Source: Caryophanon latum (lineage in GTDB: Bacteria > Bacillota > Bacilli > Bacillales_A > Planococcaceae). From it: DNA of 44,041 nt. Below the pieces are notes generated by a model that saw only the letters and a program-made list of their open reading frames with translations, ran no database searches and was not told the DNA's origin. Location: NCBI RefSeq assembly GCF_001700325.1, contig NZ_MATO01000050.1:1-44041 (forward strand). Direction: 5' to 3'. The position numbers were made by a program, and so were the translations under genes. Shown here piece by piece: positions 10,952 to 19,445 of this stretch; the stretch's first letter is position 1; every line of letters begins with the position of its first letter.

Positions 10952-11529
10952 TGACGAACATTGCTGTATTTGCTTCAGGAAGCGGCTCAAACTTCCAAGC
11001 GATTCAAGAAGCCATCGTGCGTGGCGAGCTACAAGCAAACATTAAGCTCGTTGTAACAGACAAGCCAGGTGCTTACGTCGAAACACGCGCCGCTCAGTTT
11101 GACATTCCTGTGCTTGCACTTAGCCCAAAAAGCTTTGATTCAAAAGCGGCATACGAGCAAGCGATTGTCGACGAGTTACGCAAGCAAGACATCGAGTGGA
11201 TCGTGTTAGCAGGTTATATGCGCTTAGTATCGGAAACGTTACTTGGTGCATACCAATCAAAAATCGTGAACATTCATCCGTCACTTTTACCGTCGTTCCC
11301 AGGAAAAGATGCAATCGGACAAGCGCTTGCACACGGCGTAAAAGTAACAGGTGTGACAGTGCACTTTGTCGATGAAGGAATGGATACAGGTCCAATTATC
11401 GCACAAACAGCTGTGAACGTAATTGACGGTGACCGCGAGCAAACAGAAGAAGCGATTCATAAAGCAGAGCACGCCCTATACACAGCCGCACTACAGCAGC
11501 TATTTGCAGGTAAAGTGCAAGCGAAATAA
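10951..11529 (+). CDS. purN: GAR transformylase PurN
   Basis: PurN transfers a formyl group from 10-formyltetrahydrofolate to GAR. The 192-residue protein shows FASGSGSNFQAI at residues 7-18 and the catalytic block NIHPSLLPSFPG near 108-119 with DEGMDTGPI (catalytic Asp) about 35 residues later. The start ATG overlaps the purM stop by one base and there is GGGAGC upstream. A 480-nt spacer with two hairpin repeats follows before purH. Confidence 0.96.
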   Translation: MTNIAVFASGSGSNFQAIQEAIVRGELQANIKLVVTDKPGAYVETRAAQFDIPVLALSPKSFDSKAAYEQAIVDELRKQDIEWIVLAGYMRLVSETLLGAYQSKIVNIHPSLLPSFPGKDAIGQALAHGVKVTGVTVHFVDEGMDTGPIIAQTAVNVIDGDREQTEEAIHKAEHALYTAALQQLFAGKVQAK

Positions 11530-11532
11530 TTT

Positions 11533-11659
11533 AATGGAGGGTCGCGCTTTGCGGCTCGCGTTCCTGGGGCGTGGCTTGAGCCTCCTCACCGCAAGCGGTT
11601 GCGGGGTCTCAAGTCTCACGCTTATCCCCAAGGAGTCTCGCCGCCGCGCACCCTCCATT
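11533..11659 (+). repeat. intergenic hairpin repeat, copy B
   Basis: The outer arms AATGGAGGGTCGCGC (11533-11547) and GCGCACCCTCCATT (11646-11659) pair almost completely. Inside are GGGGCGTGGCTTGAGCCTCC and AAGGAGTCTCGCC, the family core in degenerate form. It begins 4 nt after the purN stop and could fold as a large hairpin in the transcript. Confidence 0.75.
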
Positions 11660-11775
11660 TTAGTTCGCACTCATTGAAAGTATCGCTGTGATGAAACGGT
11701 AACAGTACTGTGAAAGTTCAGCGCGGTTTTTCAATATGTTTGCAGAAATGATTGATCGAAGTGTTATTATAGAAA

Positions 11776-11967
11776 GTTGCTTGGAGCGAAAGAGGCGGAC
11801 TCCAGCGGGAACAGCTCGCGTCTCAAGACCCCACAGACACGACGTAGGAGTGTCGAGGAGGCTTGAGGAAGGTGATAAGCGCCACGTCCATGTGGCATCA
11901 CCTTCATGACTAACATCGTGTTAGCCTCCGAGCCCGCGGAAAGCCTGCCTCGAAAGCGACAAGCAAC
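11776..11967 (-). repeat. intergenic hairpin repeat, copy C
   Basis: This copy is inverted relative to A. GTTGCTTGGAGCG at the left pairs with CGACAAGCAAC at the right. The core is present as GAGGCGGACTCCAGCGGG and CCCGCGGAAAGCCTGCCTCG. The middle holds the CAAGACCCCACA...GTCGAGGAGGCTTG module shared with copy D, plus an extra hairpin (AAGGTGAT with ATCACCTT) near 11868-11905. It ends 43 nt before purH. Confidence 0.8.
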
Positions 11968-12009
11968 ATAACGATAAACTAAGCAACAAACTTTAAGGAG
12001 GTCGTCATC

Positions 12010-13545
12010 GTGACGAAACGTGCACTTATTAGTGTTTCAGATAAAAATGGTATTTTACAATTCGCCAAAGAACTAGTCGCTCTTGGCTATGAAGTATTAT
12101 CAACAGGCGGTACGAAGCAATTATTACAAGACAACAACGTACCTGTAACAGCTGTTGACGAAGTAACAAAATTCCCTGAAATTTTAGACGGACGTGTAAA
12201 AACGTTAAACCCAATGATCCACGGTGGTCTTTTAGGGAAATTTGACGAGCCTAGCCACGTTGCACAAATGGAGCAGCACGGCATCGAGCCAATCGAAATC
12301 GTATGTGTAAACCTTTACCCATTCGTTGAAACAATTTCAAAGCCAAACGTAACGTGGGACGATGCAATTGAAAACATCGATATCGGTGGTCCAACGATGT
12401 TACGCTCTGCTGCGAAAAACCATGCATACGTAACAGTAATCGTTGATGCAAACGACTACGAAGCGGTACTTGGTGAATTAAAAGCAGACGGCAAAACGAC
12501 GCTTGCAACTCGTCAACGTTTAGCAGCAAAAGTATTCCGTCATACAGCAGCGTACGATTCATACATTTCAAACCATTTAACAGCAGCAATCGGTGAAGAA
12601 TTCCCAGAAAACGTAACGCTTACATACGAGTTAAAACAAAATTTACGTTACGGCGAAAACCCACACCAAAAAGCGGCGTTCTACCAAAAGCGCTTAGGCT
12701 CTGACTTCTCAATCGCGTACGCTACACAGCTACACGGTAAAGAGCTTTCTTACAACAACATTCAAGATGCAAACGCAGCGCTACAAATCGTGAAGGAATT
12801 CGATATTCCAGCAGCGGTAGCAGTGAAGCATATGAACCCTTGTGGTGTTGGTACGGGCGAAACGATTGCACAAGCATTCGGCAAAGCGTACGAAGCAGAC
12901 CCAACGTCAATTTTCGGTGGCATCATTGCGTTAAACAAAGAAGTCGATGCAGCAACAGCTGAGCAATTAGCTGGTATCTTCTTAGAAATCATCATCGCGC
13001 CTTCATTTACAGAAGAAGCGTTAACGATTTTAACAGCGAAGAAAAACATTCGCTTAATGACAATCGACTTCTCTCAAGCGAAGCAAGACGACTTCAACGT
13101 TGTATCAGTTGAAGGTGGCTTATTAGTACAAGAGCCAGACCGCGCAGGCTTCAAAGACGCAGACATTAAAGTTGTAACAGACCGCGAGCCAACAGAAGAA
13201 GAGTGGGCAGCGTTAAAATTAGGTTGGGCAGTAGTAAAACACGTAAAATCAAATGCGATCGTTGTAACAGACAAGCAAATGACATTAGGTGTTGGCGCTG
13301 GTCAAATGAACCGCGTAGGCGCAGCGAAAATCGCGTTCGAACAAGCGGGCGAAAAAGCAAACGGTGCAGCACTTGCATCTGACGCGTTCTTCCCAATGAG
13401 CGACACAGTTGAAGCAGCAGCAGCGGCGGGCATTACAGCAATTATTCAACCAGGTGGCTCTGTAAAAGACCAAGACTCAATCGATGCAGCAAACAAAGCA
13501 GGTATCGCAATGGTGTTCACAGGCGTACGTCACTTCAAGCACTAA
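12010..13545 (+). CDS. purH: bifunctional AICAR transformylase/IMP cyclohydrolase PurH
   Basis: PurH performs the last two steps to IMP: formylation of AICAR and ring closure. The 511-residue protein has the N-terminal IMP cyclohydrolase domain (about 1-190, starting [12 protein letters not shown]) and the C-terminal transformylase domain, with NPHQKAAFY near 218-226 and the catalytic Lys-His in KHMNPCGVG near 273-281. The start is a GTG, with AAGGAGG 9 nt upstream. It is separated from purN by 480 nt and from purD by 683 nt, unusual compared with the compact B. subtilis order. Confidence 0.96.
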   Translation: MTKRALISVSDKNGILQFAKELVALGYEVLSTGGTKQLLQDNNVPVTAVDEVTKFPEILDGRVKTLNPMIHGGLLGKFDEPSHVAQMEQHGIEPIEIVCVNLYPFVETISKPNVTWDDAIENIDIGGPTMLRSAAKNHAYVTVIVDANDYEAVLGELKADGKTTLATRQRLAAKVFRHTAAYDSYISNHLTAAIGEEFPENVTLTYELKQNLRYGENPHQKAAFYQKRLGSDFSIAYATQLHGKELSYNNIQDANAALQIVKEFDIPAAVAVKHMNPCGVGTGETIAQAFGKAYEADPTSIFGGIIALNKEVDAATAEQLAGIFLEIIIAPSFTEEALTILTAKKNIRLMTIDFSQAKQDDFNVVSVEGGLLVQEPDRAGFKDADIKVVTDREPTEEEWAALKLGWAVVKHVKSNAIVVTDKQMTLGVGAGQMNRVGAAKIAFEQAGEKANGAALASDAFFPMSDTVEAAAAAGITAIIQPGGSVKDQDSIDAANKAGIAMVFTGVRHFKH

Positions 13546-13618
13546 TTTTTAAGCAGTGATATGTGGCAACTAAACTTTTAGGGAAATAGCATGAGCTTGA
13601 AACTACATGTTCAAGTAA

Positions 13619-13640
13619 AGCGAGCCGTAATACGCGAATA
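13619..13640 (+). repeat. partial copy of the E/G-type repeat
   Basis: AGCGAGCCGTAATACGCGAA closely matches the right half of repeat G (GCGAGCCGCAATACGCGAAC). No clear left half is present, so this is probably a remnant. Confidence 0.4.
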
Positions 13641-13704
13641 GTCGACGTATTGTCGGCACGCATGAAAAAATGTAAAACTTCTCGCAACAACAACACATTC
13701 ACAG

Positions 13705-13710
13705 TATAAT
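13705..13710 (+). promoter_or_regulatory. -10 element upstream of the structured RNA
   Basis: A perfect TATAAT lies about 7 nt before the first hairpin region of the candidate RNA. The expected -35 position has no good match, so the promoter call is tentative. Confidence 0.4.
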
Positions 13711-13716
13711 AGAATA

Positions 13717-13963
13717 ATGTTTCGCACCTATTCTGGCCGGATAGTGGCAGAAGCGTTTCACAAACGGAGTGTTCGCACTCTCGATTGAACGGCTTTGGCC
13801 GGACGTTCAATCAAACCGCAACTACTACTGCAATCAACTTTGGTCGGGGGATTGCACCGTAGTAACTATTATAAGTGGTGTATGCATACTATTCTGGTCG
13901 GATACTACGCATGCATCGCTCATAATAAAAAACGCTCGCCTAGTTATTAGGCGGGCATTTTTT
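13717..13963 (+). ncRNA. candidate four-hairpin structured RNA upstream of purD
   Basis: Four hairpins carry the same loop on different stems. H1 is CTAT/ATAG (13728-13744), loop TCTGGCCGG. H2 is GATTGAACG/CGTTCAATC (13783-13812), loop containing TTTGGCCGGA. H3 is TGCAATC/GATTGCA (13829-13856), loop containing TTTGGTCGG. H4 is a 14-bp stem with two mismatches (13879-13915), loop TCTGGTCGG. A separate hairpin (GAGTG, TTCG, CACTC) is at 13767-13780. A TATAAT lies upstream and a canonical terminator closes the unit. Conserved loops on unlike stems argue for a functional RNA, either a free sRNA or a purD leader. I do not recognise an Rfam family. Confidence 0.6.
13934..13963 (+). terminator. terminator of the purH-purD spacer RNA
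   Basis: GCTCGCCTA (13934-13942) pairs with TAGGCGGGC (13948-13956), followed after one A by six T. A-tract symmetry on the left side makes it potentially bidirectional. It lies 265 nt before purD, so purD depends on read-through or on another promoter. Confidence 0.85.
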
Positions 13964-14027
13964 ATATGTAAAATTACAAGGTACTATATTTTTTTGCACT
14001 AAAAATAGCTAAAAGTAGCGAAACATA

Positions 14028-14193
14028 GTTGCTTGAAACGAGAGGCGGACTCCAGCGGGAAAAGCGAAAGTTTCTTTTGCGACGAGTAATCGCAGGAGCA
14101 TGAGACTTGAGACCCCACAGCCACGACATAGGAGTGGCGAGGAGGCTCAAGCCACGCCCGCGGAAAGCCTGCCTCGACGTGAAAAGCATAAGT
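14028..14193 (-). repeat. intergenic hairpin repeat, copy D
   Basis: The inverted-orientation core is GAGGCGGACTCCAGCGGG at the left and CCCGCGGAAAGCCTGCCTCG at the right, with partly complementary flanks (TGCTT with AAGCA). It contains the 26-nt module at 14075-14100, also found in E and I, and the CCCCACAG...GGAGTGGCGAGGAGG module shared with C. It ends 35 nt before purD. Confidence 0.8.
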
Positions 14194-14228
14194 TACGTTA
14201 GTATTTATAGAAAACAGGAGGAAAACAT

Positions 14229-15485
14229 ATGAACATTTTAGTAATCGGAAGCGGCGGTCGTGAACATGCGATCGCAAAACAGTTTAACGAGTCACCATCA
14301 GTAACAAACGTTTTCGTAGCACCAGGCAACGACGGCATGAAGCGCGACGCAACAGTAGTCGCAATCGACGCACTTGATTTTGCGGCACTTGCGAACTTCG
14401 CAAAGGAAAACGACGTAGCACTTACATTCGTAGGTCCTGAGCAACCACTTGCAGAAGGAATTGTAGACTACTTCAATGAGCAAGGTTTAGTCATTTTTGG
14501 TCCAACGAAGGCAGCAGCGCAAATTGAAGGTTCAAAATCGTACGCAAAAGACATTATGAACAAATACAACATTCCAACAGCGGCGCACGAAACGTTCACA
14601 GAGGCTGACAAAGCGGTTGCGTACATTAAAGAGCAAGGCGCACCAATCGTAATTAAAGCAGACGGTTTAGCAGCAGGTAAAGGTGTAATCGTTGCGATGA
14701 CAGAAGAAGAAGCAATCGACGCTGTACAAGATATGATCGGCAACCAACGCTTCGGTGATTCTTCATCGAAAGTAGTAGTAGAAGAATTCCTTGATGGCGA
14801 AGAGTTCTCATTCATGTCATTCGTACATAAAGGACAAATTTACCCAATGGTCATTGCACAAGACCACAAACGCGCATACGATGGCGACAAAGGGCCAAAC
14901 ACGGGCGGTATGGGTGCGTACTCTCCAGTGCCACAAATTGGTCAAGATGTAATTGACGTTGCATACGACAAAATCGTTGTACCAACTGTTGAAGCGATGG
15001 AAAAAGAAGGCGTATCATTCACAGGTATTTTATACGCAGGTCTTATTTTAACGAAAAACGGTCCGAAAGTAATCGAGTTCAACGCGCGCTTTGGCGACCC
15101 AGAAACACAAGTAGTATTACCACGTATGGCTTCAGACTTCGGTTTATTTATGACAGCATTAATGAACGAAGAAAAATTTGACTTACAATGGTCTGAAGAA
15201 GCGATGCTAGGTGTTGTCATCGCATCAGAAGGTTACCCAGGTGATGTGGAAAAAGGCAATGCATTACCGAATTTAGACGCACTGAGCGCATCACACGCAG
15301 TATTCCACGCAGGTACGAAAGAAGTGGATGGCACATTCGTTGGAAATGGCGGACGCGTACTATTAGTTGGTGCAAAAGCAGCGACGTTAAAAGAAGCGCA
15401 AGAAAAAGTATACGCAGGTATTAACAGCGAGAAGTGGGACAACTTCTTCTGCCGCACAGATATCGGCTGGCGTACATTTAAATAA
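14229..15485 (+). CDS. purD: GAR synthetase PurD
   Basis: PurD joins phosphoribosylamine and glycine with ATP to give GAR. The 418-residue ATP-grasp protein has SGGREHAIAKQ at residues 8-18, ADGLAAGKGV in the ATP-binding loop and GPNTGGMGAYSP in the signature region. The start ATG has ACAGGAGG 8 nt upstream. It is the last gene of the purine cluster but is cut off from purH by a terminator-bearing RNA region and a repeat. Its own terminator follows. Confidence 0.96.
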   Translation: MNILVIGSGGREHAIAKQFNESPSVTNVFVAPGNDGMKRDATVVAIDALDFAALANFAKENDVALTFVGPEQPLAEGIVDYFNEQGLVIFGPTKAAAQIEGSKSYAKDIMNKYNIPTAAHETFTEADKAVAYIKEQGAPIVIKADGLAAGKGVIVAMTEEEAIDAVQDMIGNQRFGDSSSKVVVEEFLDGEEFSFMSFVHKGQIYPMVIAQDHKRAYDGDKGPNTGGMGAYSPVPQIGQDVIDVAYDKIVVPTVEAMEKEGVSFTGILYAGLILTKNGPKVIEFNARFGDPETQVVLPRMASDFGLFMTALMNEEKFDLQWSEEAMLGVVIASEGYPGDVEKGNALPNLDALSASHAVFHAGTKEVDGTFVGNGGRVLLVGAKAATLKEAQEKVYAGINSEKWDNFFCRTDIGWRTFK

Positions 15486-15495
15486 ATGATGAGTG

Positions 15496-15544
15496 GAGCT
15501 GTGTTAGGAGTCGAATAGACTTTCAACGCAGCTCTGTTTTATTT
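15496..15544 (+). terminator. purD terminator
   Basis: GAGCTGTGTT (15496-15505) pairs with AACGCAGCTC (15525-15534) with one wobble, followed by TGTTTTATTT. It lies 10 nt after the purD stop. Confidence 0.8.
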
Positions 15545-15599
15545 GTTTCATGAAATTCGATGAGCTTAATGAATGATAAGCAGTTACTCTCGTATACTA

Positions 15600-15784
15600 T
15601 CAGGTTGGTTAATTAGTCCAGTGTATACAGCTACATTGCTTATTTTTAGCAGTAAAACAGAAATACATGTGGTTTTATAATGGCATGGAGCGTGCGCCGA
15701 GCCCCAGGACTTTTGCGACGAGTAACCGCAGGAGCACCGCGAGCCGCAATACGCTCCTGCTAATTAATTTGCTAATCAACAGAC
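15600..15784 (+). repeat. intergenic repeat, second subfamily, copy E
   Basis: An inner hairpin (15682-15762) has the left arm GGAGCGTGC and right arm ATACGCTCC, with CGAGCCCCAGG and GCGAGCCGCAATACGC in common with copy G. It carries the 26-nt module at 15711-15736, also in D and I. The outer sequence ends in GCTAATCAACAGAC, and the left flank GTTGGTTAATTAGTCC is a degenerate inverted counterpart. Confidence 0.65.
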
Positions 15785-15892
15785 TATGTATACTATATGT
15801 AAAATTTTCATATTGTTATTCATCGTACTTTGCTATGATAAAGCGCGGTATGGTACTATGAAGAAAAGAACCGACAAAAGGGGGACTGTTGT

Positions 15893-17626
15893 GTGTTTGA
15901 ACCAATTTGGAAAATGAATGATATTCGAAATCAAGTAGCTGTAATTGATGGGCTTCGCGCACCAACAATCGTCCTACAAAACGCGCGATATTTACATAGT
16001 GTATTCCGCGATTGGCGTCATGGAAACATTTGGATAGCAGAAGACCGCATCGTCTACGTTGGCGATGAGTTACCACAAAATACAAAAAATACAGAAATAA
16101 TCGATATGACGGGGAAAACGATCGTGCCAGGATACATTGAGCCGCACGTACACCCGCATCAATTATATAATCCGGTGTCGTTTGCACGCTATGCGATGAA
16201 GACGGGCACTTCGACAATGCTTTGCGATAATTTAGCGATGTTTTTAGCTTTACAAAATAAGAAAGCGTTTTCAATGATGGATCGATGGAAAACATTACCG
16301 ACGCAGCTATATTGGTGGGTGCGCTTCGATTCGCAGACGCAGCTTGAGCATGAGCATGACGTATTCTCGATGGAAAATGTGCTTGAGTGGATTGAGCGCC
16401 CAGATGTGTTAATGGGCGGTGAGGTGACGGGCTGGCCACGTTTAATGGCAGGCGACGACGAAATGCTGTATTGGATTCAAGCAGCGAAGTTAAAAGGCAA
16501 AAAAATTGAGGCGCATTTACCAGGGGCATCGGAAAAAACATTAGCGAAAATGCGTTTATTTGGGGCAAACGGCGATCACGAGGCGATAACGGTTGACGAT
16601 GTCGAAAAGCGCCTGAACCAAGGCTATGCGGTGACGCTGCGCTATTCGTCGATTCGCCCAGATTTGCCGAACATTTTAAAAGATATTGTTGAGAAAGGCT
16701 GGAACATTTTCCACCATTTAATGATGACGACGGACGGTTCAACGCCGATGTTTCATGAAGACGGCGTAATGGATAAGTGTATTCGCGCCGCGTTAGCAGC
16801 CGGAGTTACTCCAATCGATGCGTACAATATGGCAAGCTACAATGTGGCGAAATATTACGGCGTATCGAACTTGCACGGCATGATTGCGACAGGGCGATTT
16901 GCGACGCTTAACGTGTTAACTGACGAGTTTACGCCAGTGCCAGAAGCGGTTATGGCGAAAGGGCAATGGATGGTGCGCGATGGCGAGGAAGTGTTCGATT
17001 GGCCAGAGGAACGCTTTGAGGAATTTGCGCCGCTTGCACTCGATTTTGAGCTGCATGAAAGCGACTTCCAATTTTCAATTCCATTTGGCATTCAGCTTGT
17101 GAACGATGTTATTACGAAGCCGTACAGCGTGAACTTACATTTAAATAAGCAAGCAGTCGTACAAAACGAGGACGAATGCTACTTAATGTTAATTGATAAG
17201 TTTGGCAAATGGCATGTGAACACGTTTTTAAAAGGCTTTGCGAAAAACGTACAAGGCTTTGCATCGACGTATTCGACAACGGGCGACGTTATTTTGATCG
17301 GTAAAAGCATCGAGGCGATGATGCAAGCGTTTAACGAGGTGAAAAAGCTGGGCGGTGGGATCGTGTTAATTGAGAACGAGCAAGTAATCGCGAGCATTCC
17401 GCTAACAGTTGGTGGCTTAATGAGCGATTTACCGATGGAGCAGCTTATTGAACAGGAGAAGGAGCTCATTGCAAAACTGCGAGAACGTGGCTTTGATAAA
17501 GGTGATGCAATTTATAGCTTATTATTTTTACAATCGACGCATTTGCCATACATTCGCATTACACCAAAAGGCTTGTACGATGTCATGAAGAAAAATATTT
17601 TACTACCTGCGATGATGCGTGAATAA
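15893..17626 (+). CDS. yerA: adenine deaminase-like amidohydrolase YerA
   Basis: This metal-dependent amidohydrolase of the adenine deaminase family aligns in outline with B. subtilis YerA, which occupies the same place after purD. Metal-ligand candidates are H85, H87 and H89 in EPHVHPH, the His of EAHLPGAS and the Asp of TTDGS. At 577 residues it matches the family, with a C-terminal adenine-deaminase-type domain. The start is GTG 15893 with GGGGGAC about 8 nt before; ATG 15914 is an alternative. Deamination of adenine to hypoxanthine would fit the purine setting, but whether YerA proteins use adenine is not established from sequence. Confidence 0.85.
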   Translation: MFEPIWKMNDIRNQVAVIDGLRAPTIVLQNARYLHSVFRDWRHGNIWIAEDRIVYVGDELPQNTKNTEIIDMTGKTIVPGYIEPHVHPHQLYNPVSFARYAMKTGTSTMLCDNLAMFLALQNKKAFSMMDRWKTLPTQLYWWVRFDSQTQLEHEHDVFSMENVLEWIERPDVLMGGEVTGWPRLMAGDDEMLYWIQAAKLKGKKIEAHLPGASEKTLAKMRLFGANGDHEAITVDDVEKRLNQGYAVTLRYSSIRPDLPNILKDIVEKGWNIFHHLMMTTDGSTPMFHEDGVMDKCIRAALAAGVTPIDAYNMASYNVAKYYGVSNLHGMIATGRFATLNVLTDEFTPVPEAVMAKGQWMVRDGEEVFDWPEERFEEFAPLALDFELHESDFQFSIPFGIQLVNDVITKPYSVNLHLNKQAVVQNEDECYLMLIDKFGKWHVNTFLKGFAKNVQGFASTYSTTGDVILIGKSIEAMMQAFNEVKKLGGGIVLIENEQVIASIPLTVGGLMSDLPMEQLIEQEKELIAKLRERGFDKGDAIYSLLFLQSTHLPYIRITPKGLYDVMKKNILLPAMMRE

Positions 17627-17832
17627 TGAATATATGGAGCGAGTCGCATGAGGCAGCTTCCACAATATGTTGCTGCAATTATGTAAATTTTGCATCAGAA
17701 GCTATTTTACTTTATTATGTTAAAGTGATGATTTAGAATAAGAACGAACAGTTAAAGTGGTGGAGCAGTAAAAACGCGCTGCTCATATTGATATGTAGTT
17801 GCTTTATACAGTAACTAGAGGAGGAAGAGCGC

Positions 17833-18159
17833 ATGCAAGTTGAAAAAATTCGCGGGCATCAAACAGAGCAATTATTTAAAGCTGTGTTAGAGCTAAAAGA
17901 TATTGAAGAATGCTATAAATTTTTCGATGACTTATGCACAATTAGTGAAATTCAATCACTCGCGCAACGATTTGAAGTCGCGCATTTATTACGTTTAAAG
18001 AAAACGTATGAAACGATTAAAAAAGAAACAGGTGCGTCAACAGCGACGATTTCACGTGTACGCCGTTGCTTCGATTATGGTAACGATACATACGACGAAA
18101 TGCTCGGGCGACTGTATCCAGATGAAAAGCCGTTCCAGCCAGGCAAAGGGACGAAATAA
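17833..18159 (+). CDS. yerC: YerC/TrpR-related DNA-binding protein
   Basis: This 108-residue cytosolic protein belongs to the YerC/YecD TrpR-related family. A helix-turn-helix of the Trp repressor type spans about residues 37-75: EIQSLAQRFEVAHLL, then the recognition part TGASTATISRVRR. The regulon of this family is not known to me. The ATG has GAGGAGGAAGAG upstream. It stands alone between yerA and pcrB, as in B. subtilis, and has its own terminator. The 206-nt gap before it contains no gene. Confidence 0.88.
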   Translation: MQVEKIRGHQTEQLFKAVLELKDIEECYKFFDDLCTISEIQSLAQRFEVAHLLRLKKTYETIKKETGASTATISRVRRCFDYGNDTYDEMLGRLYPDEKPFQPGKGTK

Positions 18160-18164
18160 AATGA

Positions 18165-18202
18165 AGAGCTGTACTAACGTCATGTTAGTGCGGCTCTTTT
18201 TT
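18165..18202 (+). terminator. yerC terminator
   Basis: AGAGCTGTACTAAC pairs with GTTAGTGCGGCTCT, with G-U pairs around a short loop, followed by TTTTTT. It is 5 nt after the yerC stop. Confidence 0.85.
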
Positions 18203-18294
18203 ATGCGTTTTACACAAATGCATCTGAGCACAAATTCCGCTATACTAATGCAAGTAACATACATTCCGTTTTATAAAGGTTAAGTGTGCAAGCT

Positions 18295-18421
18295 GTCTAT
18301 TTCGCTTCGGTGGACGCTTTCCGCAGGCGCGGCTTCAACTAATTTTTGTCGGACAAGCCGCCAAAAATGGATTTTCAGCTCGCGCTTTTCCTGCTGGAGT
18401 CGCCACCTTCGCTCTATAGAC
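18295..18421 (+). repeat. intergenic hairpin repeat, copy F
   Basis: The outer arms GTCTAT (18295-18300) and ATAGAC (18416-18421) are complementary, with inner complementary blocks CGGTGG and CCACC. The core is GACGCTTTCCGCAGGCGCGGC and CTGCTGGAGTCGCC in variant form. A 44-nt block at 18337-18380 recurs inverted in copy I (31288-31331) with one mismatch. An ORF at 18284-18487 is an artefact. Confidence 0.75.
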
Positions 18422-18439
18422 AAAGTAATGTACGGCATC

Positions 18440-18608
18440 AGATTTGTTGATTATCCATTTATATACAGTCGAGTTAGCTGTTTTTAGCAACGAATTGGAA
18501 ATAAATGCGGCATGTTAATGGCAGTAAGCGTGCGGCGAGCCCCAGGAACGCGAGCCGCAATACGCGAACTGCCAACGCGCCTTTCAAGTGAATGGCTAAT
18601 CAACAGAC
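18440..18608 (+). repeat. intergenic repeat, second subfamily, copy G
   Basis: The inner hairpin 18519-18573 pairs GGCAGTAAGCGTGCGGC with GCCGCAATACGCGAACTGCC. The outer ends are an inverted pair, GATTTGTTGATTATCC at the left and GGCTAATCAACAGAC at the right. The overall build matches copy E while the inner arms differ. Confidence 0.65.
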
Positions 18609-18713
18609 GAGGCATTACACCGCTTTTATAAAAACGATGGGATTAAGTATGTTTAATATGAAATGCAGTAGCTTTCAACATACATGATAAATGGATAAAG
18701 GTAGGGAACAACA

Positions 18714-19406
18714 ATGGACTTTAAACAATGGCGACATGTTTTCAAAATAGACCCAGCAAAAACAATTTCAGACGAGGCGCTTGAGCAAGTGTGTGAATCA
18801 GGCACGGACGTAATCCTTGTCGGCGGCACGGACGGCATTACGCTCGACAACGTGCTCGACATTTTAGTGCGCGTGCGCCGTTACAGTGTGCCAGTCGCGC
18901 TTGAAATTTCAACGATCGACGCGATTACACCAGCGTTTGACTATTACTTCATTCCGACTGTGTTAAACAGCGAGGACCCGACGTGGATTAAAGGAATGCA
19001 TCACGAGGCGCTGAAGCAGTTCGGTGACGTTATGGTATGGGACGAGTTGTTTGCGGAAGGGTATTGCGTATTAAACCCTGATTGTAAAGTGGCACATGCG
19101 ACGAGTGCGAAAACGGATTTAGATGTAGACGACGTTGTTGCGTATGCGCGACTAGCGGAAAACTATTTCAAGCTGCCGATTTTTTATATGGAATATAGCG
19201 GGGCGTACGGCGATGTGTCGTATGTCGAAGCGGTAAGCAACGTATTAGAGAACACGCAATTGTTTTACGGCGGTGGCATTACGAGCGCACAGCAGGCAGC
19301 AGAAATGGCGAAGTTTGCAGATACAGTCGTAGTCGGCAACATTATTTACGACGACTTAAAGGCAGCATTGAAAACCGTAAAAGCTGTAAAAGATGTGCTA
19401 AAATAA
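18714..19406 (+). CDS. pcrB: heptaprenylglyceryl phosphate synthase PcrB
   Basis: PcrB is a TIM-barrel prenyltransferase that attaches heptaprenyl diphosphate to sn-glycerol-1-phosphate, giving an ether lipid of Bacillales. At 230 residues it is of normal length. Motifs are VGGTDGIT (residues 37-44), [11 protein letters not shown] and EYSGAYGD with YGGGITS near the end, the phosphate-binding region. The start ATG follows GTAGGGAACA. It lies 39 nt before pcrA and is conserved next to it in Bacillus; the link between the two is positional, not biochemical. Confidence 0.95.
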   Translation: MDFKQWRHVFKIDPAKTISDEALEQVCESGTDVILVGGTDGITLDNVLDILVRVRRYSVPVALEISTIDAITPAFDYYFIPTVLNSEDPTWIKGMHHEALKQFGDVMVWDELFAEGYCVLNPDCKVAHATSAKTDLDVDDVVAYARLAENYFKLPIFYMEYSGAYGDVSYVEAVSNVLENTQLFYGGGITSAQQAAEMAKFADTVVVGNIIYDDLKAALKTVKAVKDVLK

Positions 19407-19445
19407 GAATGAATGTTCGATTTTAAACGTGAAAGAGGTGTGCAT

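Noticed and set aside
13717-13963. Assignment of the four-hairpin RNA to a T-box, PyrR site or Bacillaceae-1 RNA
   Set aside because: No T-box sequence or specifier loop, no PyrR consensus, and the loops differ from the RUCCU loops recalled for Bacillaceae-1.
13769-14002. 77-codon ORF in the purH-purD spacer
   Set aside because: It covers the structured RNA and terminator and has no ribosome site or plausible protein character.
15816-16742. 308-codon minus-strand ORF
   Set aside because: It is the antisense shadow of yerA, which has clear amidohydrolase motifs, a ribosome site and synteny.
18284-18487. 67-codon plus-strand ORF
   Set aside because: It runs through repeat F and its flank; no ribosome site, low-complexity product.
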